DNA of 24,486 nucleotides from Caldisphaera sp046536515 (GCF_046536515.1 NZ_JAWDMQ010000021.1:1-24486); one strand, 5' to 3'. Shown: positions 16,461 to 24,223, counted from the stretch's first letter. Translations and numbers: made by a program. The notes: generated by a model not told the origin, from the sequence alone.

Positions 16461-16694
16461 AAGATTAGGTTCAACTTTAATTTCAAAACCATAATAGCTG
16501 GAAAAACCTGTCAGTTCTCTTAAATCATTTAATAAAATTTTTCTCATAGAGTTTAATACTATTTTTTCTAATCTAGACTCCTCATCATAGCCCAGGCTAT
16601 AATATCTTTTTTCAATATCCCCTAATTTTTCCAATATTTCTTCAACATTTCTTGCAATGAGTTTATTTACATGAAAGTCTAATACGCTTTCCAA
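16431..16694 (-). CDS. Hypothetical protein, 87 aa
   Basis: A small, highly charged helical protein whose first 60 residues look coiled-coil-like (VNKLIARNVEEILEKLGDIE, then ESRLEKIVLNSMRKILLNDL). It ends in a short strand, FEIKVEPNLS. I do not recognise a family; it does not resemble Pcc1, although KEOPS genes lie nearby. The start is TTG (16692-16694), seven bases after GGTG. The 30-base tail-to-tail overlap with iorB means its final residues are constrained by iorB. Confidence 0.55.
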   Translation of the reverse strand: MESVLDFHVNKLIARNVEEILEKLGDIEKRYYSLGYDEESRLEKIVLNSMRKILLNDLRELTGFSSYYGFEIKVEPNLSYGSSEATT

Positions 16695-17080
16695 TCTAAT
16701 GCACCAAATAGTTTAATTGTTATTTTGCATTAAAGCCTGGTGTAAGGAAGTATTACTATTAATAAGATTTTTAATTATTTTAATTATTACTATTTAAAAA
16801 ATTCAATAAAATAATCATAAAACTGATATATGTTAAATATAGCAAAGAAATTAACAAGGGTTAAGGGAGCAAAAGTTCTATTAGTAAGAAATGGCTTGTA
16901 AAAGATTTTTTATGTAATTAAAAATGTTATAGATGTGCAGATTGGATAAGTGCTGGATTACTTTGTGTATAGCTATAAGCAGTGAAGTAAATTAGAAAAA
17001 TGTGGTATAATAGAGCTGTAATTTTCTAGAATAAATCCTCATTGCAACAAGATGAGGAAAATATATTAATTACGTATAGT
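16695..17080. other. Intergenic region (~386 bp), no gene supported
   Basis: AT-rich DNA upstream of the 87-aa gene and downstream of the XTP pyrophosphatase. A 22-codon open frame (ATG 16830) starting MLNIAKKLTRVKGAKVLL is followed by many stops in all frames. A small hairpin, CCTCAT/ATGAGG (17037-17042 and 17052-17057), lies about 25 bases past the pyrophosphatase stop and might mark its 3' end. No tRNA or C/D box RNA was seen. Confidence 0.45.
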
Positions 17081-17659
17081 TTACGAATTAATAATCCAGT
17101 TCCCAAAATTTAACGCAGCTTTTGCCCTATGGGAATATGTATTTTTTTCTTTAATACTCATTTCTGCAAATGTTTTATTAGCATTATCAGGTTTAAAAAT
17201 TGGATCAAACCCAAATCCCATGTTTCCTCTCGGCTCTTCAGTTATAATCCCCTTAACAATACCCTCAAATATTTTATATCCTTTTTCATCAACATAAACA
17301 AGGCTTGTTTTAAAAGTAGCACTTCTATCTTTAATCCCTTCCATTAACTTCAATATACCTTTAATTCCAATAGTCTTATAAACATAGCTAGTATAAGGAC
17401 CTGGAAAATTTAATAAAGATTTAATATAGAGCGCAGAGTCATCAACTATCAAAGGTTTTCTAACTTCATTATATGCATTTAATGCTGCATATAGTGCAAT
17501 TTGGTTTATTTCGTCATTTTGAATTTCTATCTTTTTTGCATTACAATTTATTAGTTTTATTTTAAAATGGTTAAGAACTTCTTGGATTTCGTTTATTTTA
17601 TCCTTATTTTCTGAAACTATGCAAATTTCAAGGTTTCCAAACTGTTCTTCTTTCGCCAA
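17081..17659 (-). CDS. rdgB: XTP/dITP diphosphatase (HAM1/RdgB family)
   Basis: A house-cleaning enzyme that hydrolyses XTP, dITP and ITP to monophosphates, keeping deaminated purines out of DNA and RNA. Motifs: the SENKDK loop (16-21), VDDSAL (72-77, catalytic Asp), FPGPYTS (85-91), GFGFDPIF (148-155) and SHRAKA (176-181). Its length of 192 aa is typical. The apparent start is TTG 17657-17659, inside the end of bud32, a 32-base overlap with GGGGA ahead. The N-terminus is about ten residues longer than most relatives, so the true start could be slightly different. It is the last gene of the rps24e operon. Confidence 0.93.
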   Translation of the reverse strand: MAKEEQFGNLEICIVSENKDKINEIQEVLNHFKIKLINCNAKKIEIQNDEINQIALYAALNAYNEVRKPLIVDDSALYIKSLLNFPGPYTSYVYKTIGIKGILKLMEGIKDRSATFKTSLVYVDEKGYKIFEGIVKGIITEEPRGNMGFGFDPIFKPDNANKTFAEMSIKEKNTYSHRAKAALNFGNWIINS

Positions 17660-18320
17660 CGTAACGTCCCCTTAATTCAATTTCCTTTGATCTTTTGATT
17701 ACCTCTTCTCCTTTATCGGAACCAAAATAATCAATATATCCTTTTAAAAATTCATTAAATATAATAGAGGAAATTTTGGCATGTGTACTTTCAACAGCTC
17801 TTTTATATAGATGTATATCAACAGCCCTATCTTCTATGTTAACGGAGTATTCTGATAATCCAAAATCTATTATGTATGCTGATTGATCCTTTATTATAAT
17901 ATTTGATGTCGTAAAATCATTATGAACTATTCCAGATTTATGAATTTTTGCAAGTTCTTTTCCAGCTAAATACGAGAATTTTAATGATTCTTCATTGCTA
18001 TTGATTAATAAATCCTTAAGGGTTATACCGTTGATATATTCCATCACAATCACTCCTATTGAAGGATATACAGCATAAATTCTAGGTACATTAACATTGT
18101 TGATAAATGAAATTGATAAAATCTTCGCTTCTTTTTTAGTTCTATAATATCTTAGCTCTTTATCAAGCTCTTCCTCCATATATTCTTTTTTGATTCTAAT
18201 TTTATATATGGCTTTAGTATCCAAAAAATTACCTAGTCTTATTTCTGATTCTGCACCTCTTTTTAGTAATTGAAACTTTAAAAAATCCTCTAAGGAAATT
18301 AAATCATCGAATAATACCAA
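17628..18320 (-). CDS. bud32: KEOPS kinase/ATPase Bud32
   Basis: The small atypical kinase of the KEOPS complex, which supports Kae1 in making the tRNA modification t6A at A37 of ANN-decoding tRNAs. Motifs: the ATP-binding lysine in AIYKIR (K40), VMEYINGITLKDL (92-104), the catalytic loop IVHNDFTTSN (131-140; D135, N140), IIDFGLSE (150-157) and a basic C-terminus GRYVGERRTVWKP, as in Bud32. It is separate from kae1, not fused as in many euryarchaea. TTG 18320 lies within the kae1 end (22-base overlap), with GAGGT upstream, so expression is coupled to Kae1. Confidence 0.95.
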   Translation of the reverse strand: MVLFDDLISLEDFLKFQLLKRGAESEIRLGNFLDTKAIYKIRIKKEYMEEELDKELRYYRTKKEAKILSISFINNVNVPRIYAVYPSIGVIVMEYINGITLKDLLINSNEESLKFSYLAGKELAKIHKSGIVHNDFTTSNIIIKDQSAYIIDFGLSEYSVNIEDRAVDIHLYKRAVESTHAKISSIIFNEFLKGYIDYFGSDKGEEVIKRSKEIELRGRYVGERRTVWKP

Positions 18321-19303
18321 GGAATATCAACCTCATCTATTCTCCATCTTTGATTAATATATGCTTTTTCTGGATCAATTTTTATGCCGTATTTTAGTTC
18401 ATACAGTGCAGTTAGTGCAATCATTACTCCATTATCCCCGCTATATTTAAATGGTACAGGCATGTAGGAAGCCCCTTGCTTTGACGCCATTTTTGATAGT
18501 TTTTCATTTAATAATTTATTGGCTGCAACTCCTCCAGTAAGTATAATTTCTTTTTTATTTGTATGAGCAACACATCTTTCAGTTACTTCTGATATAGATG
18601 AAAATGCTATTTCTCTTAATGTGTAGCAAACATCATTTAAATTGTAACCTTGTTTTTTTAACTTCATAGCAAGCGTTAATAATCCTGAATATGAAACATC
18701 TTGACCTTTAACAACATATGGAAAACCTTTCATAAATTTACCTTTTTCTGCACACAAGTCAACTACATGATTTCCATTAACAATATAAGGAGGTCCTAAA
18801 TTCACTTCTCTAGCAAAAGTATCTAGCAAGTTTCCAAGGGCTATGTCTAATGTTTCTCCAAATATCCTATATTTACCATCAACATATGTTGTTATAATAG
18901 AATTACCTCCTGATACGTATAAAATTACTGGATCTCTCATCTTTGTTAGGTATCTCGCTATTTCTAAGTGAGCAATGCCATGATTAACTGGGATCAAAGG
19001 CTTGTTATATTTAACTGATAGAGCTCTTGCTACAGATGCACCAACTCTAAGCTGAGGACCCATTCCTGGGCCTAGGGCAACCCCAATTCCATCTAATTCT
19101 TTTATAGAAATATTTGCTTGATTAATAGCCTCTTTAACTGCAATTCCAGCAACTTCAGAAAAAAATTGAGCAACCTCTCTTGGTAGTATTCCTCCTTTAT
19201 TTGGTATATAATTTTTCCTTGACTCCCCAATTATTCCATTTTTTTCGTCAAAAATTCCAACACCAAAAGTATGTGCAGTGGATTCTATTCCAAGCACAAT
19301 CAA
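18299..19303 (-). CDS. kae1: KEOPS catalytic subunit Kae1 (tRNA t6A threonylcarbamoyltransferase)
   Basis: The 334-residue ASKHA-fold enzyme that transfers the threonylcarbamoyl group to A37 of tRNA. Motifs: LGIESTAHTFGVGI (4-17), LGPGMGPQLRVG (77-88), the iron-binding HGIAH (H108, H112), YVSGGNS (129-135), LTGGVAANK and the terminal KYSGDNGVMIA, whose Asp binds metal and nucleotide. The segment usually reading IHPRxAxxHH in Kae1/TsaD is ILPREVAQFF here. The start is TTG 19301-19303, six bases after the rps27ae stop. It is followed by bud32 with an overlap. Confidence 0.95.
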   Translation of the reverse strand: MIVLGIESTAHTFGVGIFDEKNGIIGESRKNYIPNKGGILPREVAQFFSEVAGIAVKEAINQANISIKELDGIGVALGPGMGPQLRVGASVARALSVKYNKPLIPVNHGIAHLEIARYLTKMRDPVILYVSGGNSIITTYVDGKYRIFGETLDIALGNLLDTFAREVNLGPPYIVNGNHVVDLCAEKGKFMKGFPYVVKGQDVSYSGLLTLAMKLKKQGYNLNDVCYTLREIAFSSISEVTERCVAHTNKKEIILTGGVAANKLLNEKLSKMASKQGASYMPVPFKYSGDNGVMIALTALYELKYGIKIDPEKAYINQRWRIDEVDIPWYYSMI

Positions 19304-19309
19304 CTAATT

Positions 19310-19495
19310 TCACTTTTTAATTACAAATTCTGTATATCCACAATATCCACATTGATATCTTTCAACTGGCTTTAAATGGTGAGCCATTATGTTACCGCAT
19401 CTAGGACACTTCCTATTTTTTAAAACAACACTATTATTTTTATAGTCTACCTGATAAAGCGTATGAATATATGCCTTTGGTTTTTCTTTTGCCAT
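19310..19495 (-). CDS. rps27ae: Ribosomal protein S27ae
   Basis: A 61-residue small-subunit ribosomal protein with a C2-C2 zinc ribbon: CPRCGN (about 30-35) and CGYCGYTEF (about 49-57). There is no ubiquitin fusion, as usual in archaea. The ATG at 19495 sits six bases after the end of rps24e, with GAGGGGTGA inside the rps24e tail as SD. It is linked upstream to rps24e and downstream to kae1, an arrangement conserved in archaea. Confidence 0.97.
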   Translation of the reverse strand: MAKEKPKAYIHTLYQVDYKNNSVVLKNRKCPRCGNIMAHHLKPVERYQCGYCGYTEFVIKK

Positions 19496-19500
19496 TTAAT

Positions 19501-19827
19501 TCACCCCTCTAAAGTATAACCTCCGTTTCTTTCTACTATATATTTCATTTCATATTTCTTCGCAAATTCGGGAGTATTATAAACATGTATATGTACATTA
19601 GAAATACCCTGCCCATAACTTGTTTGCACAGATTTAACAAATACAGATGATATGTCCTTATTATATGCTTGAGAAACCACCTTTCTAATTGCTATTCTTG
19701 ATGGTGTTGATTTTAATTCATGATGAGCTAAGCCTATAACTTCAATCCTCTCAAACAATTTGTTTTCCTTTTCTAACAATACTTCTAACCATACATTGTT
19801 ATCAATATTAATCTTTTTTTGTGCCAT
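19501..19827 (-). CDS. rps24e: Ribosomal protein S24e
   Basis: A small-subunit ribosomal protein (108 aa) recognised by NKLFERIEVIGLAHHELKST near the N-terminus, PSRIAIRKVVSQAYNKD in the middle and the strand FVKSVQTSYGQGISNVHIHVY. The longest frame begins at GTG 19836, but this GTG is part of the SD AAGGTG. ATG 19827, six bases on, is the probable start. It heads the operon rps24e-rps27ae-kae1-bud32-rdgB. About 90 bases upstream the DNA changes to scar copy C, so genes that usually precede rps24e in archaea (such as spt4) are not adjacent here. Confidence 0.96.
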   Translation of the reverse strand: MAQKKINIDNNVWLEVLLEKENKLFERIEVIGLAHHELKSTPSRIAIRKVVSQAYNKDISSVFVKSVQTSYGQGISNVHIHVYNTPEFAKKYEMKYIVERNGGYTLEG

Positions 19828-19913
19828 TTTTGACACCTTGGATTATCATTCACCATAAGTTATTTTACTTTTTTAGCTTAAAAGTCTTTTTGATAAAGTG
19901 TAATAAAATAGAA

Positions 19914-20058
19914 CTCCAAGCCGATCAACTCTTAAAACATGAGGAGCGGGAGCCGATTTCTCCCGCAATATCGGCTTGGGGGATAATAGAGTAGCACCCG
20001 TAAAAGGGGTGTAACCCTTGATACCTCAGGAAACCCTTCAGGGCGGGGAGGAGGTCAG
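19914..20058 (+). mobile_element. TnpB-type right end with omega-RNA-like fold (copy C)
   Basis: A GC-rich, strongly folded island in AT-rich DNA. The perfect inverted repeat CCAAGCCGAT/ATCGGCTTGG (19916-19925, 19970-19979) encloses a second hairpin, GCGGGAG/CTCCCGC (19946-19952, 19960-19966). Then come CACCC/GGGTG (19995-19999, 20007-20011) and the closing CCCT-TC-AGGG hairpin (20034-20043) with GCGGGGAGGAGGTCAG. Archaeal tnpB genes end in this kind of sequence, which in active elements is transcribed as the guide scaffold. The body of the element is missing. An alternative is an unrelated structured RNA. Confidence 0.6.
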
Positions 20059-20300
20059 AAAATAGAGTGATATAAATTAAGTTTTCTCTAAAAAATCTTA
20101 ATTGCTTCTTCTAATAACTATTTGCTATGTTATGAAGTTATACAAACGAAGGTAGTTACCATAAACCGATTAATTATTCTAAGGTTTTTAAATATATGGA
20201 GTCAGCATTTTTATGTAAAAAATTAAGGCCTTCTTTATTTATAAATATTAAATTAAATATGTATTATCCAAAAAAGTTATATTATACAAGGGGTGACAGT
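20059..20300. other. Upstream region of nnr
   Basis: AT-rich, with no gene. TTTATAAATA at 20238-20247 is a plausible TATA box, giving a start near 20270 and a leader of about 30 bases. A further box, TTTTTAAATATATGG, lies near 20187. The open frame of nnr extends back to 20196, but the SD argues against that start. Confidence 0.35.
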
Positions 20301-21854
20301 ATGTCTAATATATGCCCTGGATTTGTTAAGGAACCTCAAATTTTGAGTATTGAAGATATAAGAAGTTATGAGATAAATAATGTATATAATGGAATTCCTC
20401 TTTTGCTTTTAATGGAAAATGCTGGAAGAGCTGTTGCTGATGCTGTAGAATGTAGGATTGGGGATTTGAAAAATAAGAAAGTAATTGTTTATGCTGGTAG
20501 GGGTGGAAATGGAGGGGACGCATTAGTTGCATCAAAGCACTTGTCTTTAAGAGGGGCAGATGTAACGGTTTACTTGTTATACGATTTTAATTTAGTTGAG
20601 CACCAAGATACTTTGGTTAACCTAAAAAGCTTAATTAATTCGAAACAATTAAAAATAATTCATTTACAGGACCCAAAGGAGTATGAGCCTCAAGATGCTG
20701 ACGTTTTAATAGATGGAATACTTGGAATAGGAATTAAGGGAAAATTAAGGGAACCTATAGCTAGTGCATTAAAGGCATTTAATTCTTCAACTGGTCTAAG
20801 GGTAGCAGTTGATGTACCAACAGGGGTTGATCCTGAGACGGGTAATGTTGTTGAAGGAGCTGCAATAGCTGATGTTACTGTTACTATGCATTCATTAAAA
20901 CCGGGATTAATAAAGGAAGAGGCTAGGAATTACGTTGGAGAAATTATGGTTGCAGAAATAGGAATAATTAAAGACTCTGAAATATATGGAGGTCCTGGTG
21001 ACGTATTGTTTAGGATTCCGAAAAGACCAAAAGATGCAATTAAAGGTGGTAATGGAAAGGTTTTAACCATAGGTGGTTCTTATCATTATTTTGGAGCTCC
21101 ATATTATGCATCGTCAGCAGCATTATTATCGGGAGCAGATCTTGTATTTTTAGCATCTCCAGAAAAGGTTGCAGTTTCTGCTGCTCAAAATAACCCAGGT
21201 ATAATTCCATTTCCTCTTAAAGGAGAATACATTAATGAAGATCACATTAACGAATTAATAGAAGAAGCAAAGAAAGTCGATGTAGTTGCAATAGGCCCTG
21301 GCTTAGGAAACAAAGAAGAAACAAGGAATGCAGTTATCAAGTTAATTAATTCACTCAAAGGAAAACCAATGGTTATAGATGCAGATGCATTAAAATCAAT
21401 AGCTAATTCTGATATAAAGTTATGGGAAGAAGCTGTACTAACTCCTCATAGAGGTGAAGCGGTTTTATTAGCAGGAAGATCGGGAGAGGCAGATAATCTT
21501 TCTATGGAAATTGCAAAGAAATATAATGCTACTGTAATAGTAAAAGGTCCTATTGATGTGATATGCCTACCCAATGGTAAATGTAGATATAATAAAACTG
21601 GACATCCTGCTATGGCAGTTGGAGGAACAGGGGATGTTTTAACAGGTATTATATCTGGGTTTTTGTCTAGAAGGATTGCATTAATGAAAGATGCCAATAT
21701 TTTGCATACAGTTACTGCAGCAGCCTATATATCAGGAAAAGCAGGAGAATTGGCTGTTAAAGAAAAAGGAGAAAATATTACTGCTCTCGATGTTTTATAT
21801 AACATACAAAATGCCATAAAGGAAGTAGAGGTATATTCGCGTGGTTCAGGATAA
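20301..21854 (+). CDS. nnr: Bifunctional NAD(P)HX repair enzyme (epimerase + ADP-dependent dehydratase)
   Basis: It repairs hydrated NADH/NADPH. The N-terminal YjeF_N domain (about 1-225) epimerises R-NADHX. Motifs there are ENAGRAVAD (39-47) and VYAGRGGNGGDALVASKHL (63-81). The C-terminal ribokinase-like domain (about 235-510) dehydrates the S form with ADP: GGNGKVLTIGGS, AIGPGLGNKEET, VIDADAL, LTPHRGEAVLLAG and GGTGDVLTG (441-449, catalytic Asp). The full length of 517 aa is normal for the fused enzyme. The frame opens at 20196, but GGGGTGA four bases before ATG 20301 fixes the start. The methyltransferase gene overlaps its end by 14 bases. Confidence 0.96.
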   Translation: MSNICPGFVKEPQILSIEDIRSYEINNVYNGIPLLLLMENAGRAVADAVECRIGDLKNKKVIVYAGRGGNGGDALVASKHLSLRGADVTVYLLYDFNLVEHQDTLVNLKSLINSKQLKIIHLQDPKEYEPQDADVLIDGILGIGIKGKLREPIASALKAFNSSTGLRVAVDVPTGVDPETGNVVEGAAIADVTVTMHSLKPGLIKEEARNYVGEIMVAEIGIIKDSEIYGGPGDVLFRIPKRPKDAIKGGNGKVLTIGGSYHYFGAPYYASSAALLSGADLVFLASPEKVAVSAAQNNPGIIPFPLKGEYINEDHINELIEEAKKVDVVAIGPGLGNKEETRNAVIKLINSLKGKPMVIDADALKSIANSDIKLWEEAVLTPHRGEAVLLAGRSGEADNLSMEIAKKYNATVIVKGPIDVICLPNGKCRYNKTGHPAMAVGGTGDVLTGIISGFLSRRIALMKDANILHTVTAAAYISGKAGELAVKEKGENITALDVLYNIQNAIKEVEVYSRGSG

Positions 21855-22350
21855 CGAAATAAAAATAAGGTATGAATATACTTATGATAGCTATGATGAA
21901 CTTTACGGTACAGAGCAGAGGAAAAAATACGATTTTTTATTTTCAAAAGTGATTCCTAATGGAACAGTAGCCGATATTGGTTGCGGAACAGGTTTATTAG
22001 TTGAATATTTTTATGAAAATGGAATGATAGATAATATCACAAAATTTTACTGTTTAGACTTCAGCGAAAATATGTTAAAAATGGCTCAACATAAAATTTT
22101 AAAATTATGTAAAAATAAGTGTGTTGCCTTGTTAGGTAATGCAGAATCCCTTCCTTTTAAAAACAAAAGCATAGACTTCTTATTTTCTATTTCGGTTATA
22201 AATTTAGTTGATAATTATGAAAAAGCGATTGATGAATTTAAAAGAGTTAGTAAAAACGTGTTCATTTCATCTGTAAAAAAGTTGAAGCAAGTAAATATTA
22301 TTGGAAATTTTATAGGAGAGGATGAAAAAGATTCTTTTTATAAACTATAA
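21841..22350 (+). CDS. Class I SAM-dependent methyltransferase (Methyltransf_11 type)
   Basis: A short (169 aa) Rossmann-fold methyltransferase: motif I VADIGCGTGLL (43-53), CLDFSENML as the acidic strand-2 motif (about 71-79), GNAESLPFKNKSIDFLFSISVINLV as motifs II/III, and a terminal beta region that is shorter than in many relatives. The substrate is unknown. GTG 21841 lies inside nnr, with GAGGT eight bases upstream, so it is translated together with nnr. It is not obviously truncated, since the last strand and helix are present, but the C-terminus is brief. Confidence 0.85.
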   Translation: MVQDNEIKIRYEYTYDSYDELYGTEQRKKYDFLFSKVIPNGTVADIGCGTGLLVEYFYENGMIDNITKFYCLDFSENMLKMAQHKILKLCKNKCVALLGNAESLPFKNKSIDFLFSISVINLVDNYEKAIDEFKRVSKNVFISSVKKLKQVNIIGNFIGEDEKDSFYKL

Positions 22351-22356
22351 TTGATG

Positions 22357-22623
22357 CTAGTTTCTTTGCTTACATATATTATAAAACCATGGAGGGGTTA
22401 CATATAATGACGCAAAAGGACCTTTACTTGAGAACAATGTTATTATGTAAGAATGACACAATTTATTTTCCTTTCTTGTACAACAAGCAAAATTAGGTTC
22501 TTGAGCTAGTTTGTCAATATTAATATTAATGTTTACCCCTGGGTATATCTCTACAGTTATTATTGCATTATAACTTTTATCTTTCTTTTCAGTATATTTT
22601 AGCCATGTTCTTGGGAGTCTCAA
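22357..22623 (-). CDS. Hypothetical protein, 88 aa, with five cysteines
   Basis: A small basic protein beginning MRLPRTWLKYTEKKDKSY, with beta-like NAIITVEIYPGVNININID, and cysteines at about 47, 48, 56 and 84 (ACC, LCH, ICK). I do not recognise it. It has a plausible start, TTG (22621-22623) six bases after GGAG, and a TATA-like ATATAAAATA about 15 bases further up. It converges on the methyltransferase gene with a six-base gap. It may be a real gene, but the composition is ordinary and no motif confirms it. Confidence 0.42.
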   Translation of the reverse strand: MRLPRTWLKYTEKKDKSYNAIITVEIYPGVNININIDKLAQEPNFACCTRKENKLCHSYIITLFSSKGPFASLYVTPPWFYNICKQRN

Positions 22624-22996
22624 TTTGATCTCCTAATATTTTATATGTAAAATAATCCTTATATTGATTATCAATTATAACTTATTATTAATTAATGAAA
22701 TTTAATTTTTCGTGAATTAAGAAAAAAATTTATTTTCTCTAATTAGGGAACTCTCTTTATCCATAGAAATTTTTTATAATTTATAAAATAATTGTATACA
22801 GCTAAATTATAAGAGCTTAGTCATGTCATATCCTTAAGATTAAACGAAATTAAGATTTTAGAGAGGTTTTTTGTAATAGTTTTTTATAGCATTACATACG
22901 CTTCTGTTTGATGAAAACTTTAATATGTGCGAAAAGATCTTGATTATATGGAAATTCTTATTGCAATATGAGTGTGTCGCATCTATAAAAGGAAAT
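22624..22996. other. Intergenic region (~370 bp), no gene seen
   Basis: AT-rich throughout, holding the probable promoter of the 88-aa gene near 22636-22648 and the 3' flank of the radical SAM gene. TTGATGA at about 22908 resembles a C box, but no matching D box follows. No repeats or hairpins stand out. Confidence 0.4.
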
Positions 22997-23995
22997 TCAC
23001 GTATTTATTGTTTCTTCATTTATGATCGGTCTTCTTGATCTTGTTGGATGAGATTCAAAAATTTTTATGCTATATCCTTTATACAAATTGACATTTTTTG
23101 GATTAAATTTTATAGTCTCATTATTTATATTAACTTCACCCCAAATAATTGTTCCATATGATGTAATTTCTTCATACCATCTTTTATCATTTTTGGCAAG
23201 TCTAATAAACCTGTTTTTAGTTTGTACAGAATCTTTAAATGATGCGGGGCAAAAATGAATATATATGTTGCTATTCTGTTTTGCCCACTCTAATACTTTT
23301 ATAGCAGCCTCGTAAGAACCTTTTGCTGTAAATGGTCTTTTTTCATCTTCGTTTAAACCCCTTGAGATTAGAGCAGCAGCGTTAGGTTCAACAAATTCCA
23401 TTTCATCCAAATTTACAAACGAACCTCCATATTTTTCTACATCCTTAATTACATTTATCGCCCAATTTTCCAAGCCTTTAGCTATAGGTATCTCAGCACC
23501 AACCCTCATGCTTGTTAGCCTTGATGCGTATTCAATTGCCTTTTTGTACTCTTCCTTAACTGGATGGAACCTAATCTCATCAAGACCTGCTTTCCATAAA
23601 CTCAACAAAACATCTGGAGTAGCATATCTACCGCTTGTGTATAGATGTATATGAAATTCCTTACCAAACCTGTCTTTCAATATTTTAATAACTTCTAATG
23701 TTCTAGGATATACTGCTAAAGGGTCTCCGCCTGTTATACTTGCTCCCATAGCGCCTTGTCTTTCTATTTCTAAAACAACTTCTTCTAATGAGTTAACCTT
23801 TTCTTCATTTACATAAATAATATCCTTACCAAACCTTTCTTTACTAACTGGACAATAATAGCAATTGTCTCCGCATATACCAGTAATGAATATTACGGCT
23901 TTTAATCCAGGAAAGCATAGTTCACACCCTTTTTCCATTTTTCCTAATACTAATGCTAATCTTTTATCTCCTTTTATTTCATTTTTTGAAAGCAT
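22997..23995 (-). CDS. Radical SAM protein (COG2108-like)
   Basis: A 332-residue protein with the cluster motif CGDNCYYC (C41, C45, C48; C-x3-C-x2-C) that holds a SAM-cleaving [4Fe-4S] centre. TGGDP follows at 88-92 (SAM-binding GGE-like), then the strands HIHLYTSG and EIRFHPV of the TIM-barrel core. Two further cysteines, CELC (C24, C27), precede the motif, and FCPASF lies at about 253-258. Both could take part in a second site. It resembles archaeal COG2108 proteins, called pyruvate-formate-lyase-activating-like, with no known reaction. ATG 23995 has no strong SD, so it may be leaderless. It stands alone. Confidence 0.85.
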   Translation of the reverse strand: MLSKNEIKGDKRLALVLGKMEKGCELCFPGLKAVIFITGICGDNCYYCPVSKERFGKDIIYVNEEKVNSLEEVVLEIERQGAMGASITGGDPLAVYPRTLEVIKILKDRFGKEFHIHLYTSGRYATPDVLLSLWKAGLDEIRFHPVKEEYKKAIEYASRLTSMRVGAEIPIAKGLENWAINVIKDVEKYGGSFVNLDEMEFVEPNAAALISRGLNEDEKRPFTAKGSYEAAIKVLEWAKQNSNIYIHFCPASFKDSVQTKNRFIRLAKNDKRWYEEITSYGTIIWGEVNINNETIKFNPKNVNLYKGYSIKIFESHPTRSRRPIINEETINT

Positions 23996-24223
23996 TTATT
24001 ATTCGCCGCAAATAATTACCTTTATCTATAATTAATAGGGTGATCTAGAAATTTTAAATTATAGTTAATACTATAATTTAATAAATAAATTTATTAATTA
24101 TAATTAATAAATAATCTTTATTGTTGTACCATAAAATTTTAAATTAGTTTATTTAATTGAATTTTAGTTTATTCTAATATATAGTTTTAAAAATAATGGA
24201 ACAACAGAAATTATAAAATTTAA
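23996..24223. other. AT-rich spacer upstream of the radical SAM gene
   Basis: Almost entirely A/T. TTAATAAATAA occurs at 24078-24088 and 24104-24114 (26-base period), within a stretch full of near-palindromes such as TAATAAATAAATTTATTA. It may hold the promoter of the radical SAM gene, near 24020-24035. At this base composition the repeats have little weight. Confidence 0.35.

Noticed and set aside
16431..16694. The 87-aa gene as the KEOPS subunit Pcc1
   Set aside because: The size fits, but it is coiled-coil-like and lacks the Pcc1 strand-helix pattern, so nearness to kae1 and bud32 alone is not enough.
16830..17069. A possible decayed transposase in the 386-bp gap
   Set aside because: A first reading suggested one long interrupted frame. 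Counting codons carefully showed stops every few codons in all frames and no recognisable motif, so only a 22-codon chance frame remains.
22905..22950. C/D box RNA starting at TTGATGA
   Set aside because: No D box (CTGA) or internal C'/D' boxes occur at suitable spacing.
24061..24120. AT-rich repeats as a replication origin
   Set aside because: The short repeats and near-palindromes are expected by chance at this base composition. No origin recognition box or cdc6/orc1 gene is present.
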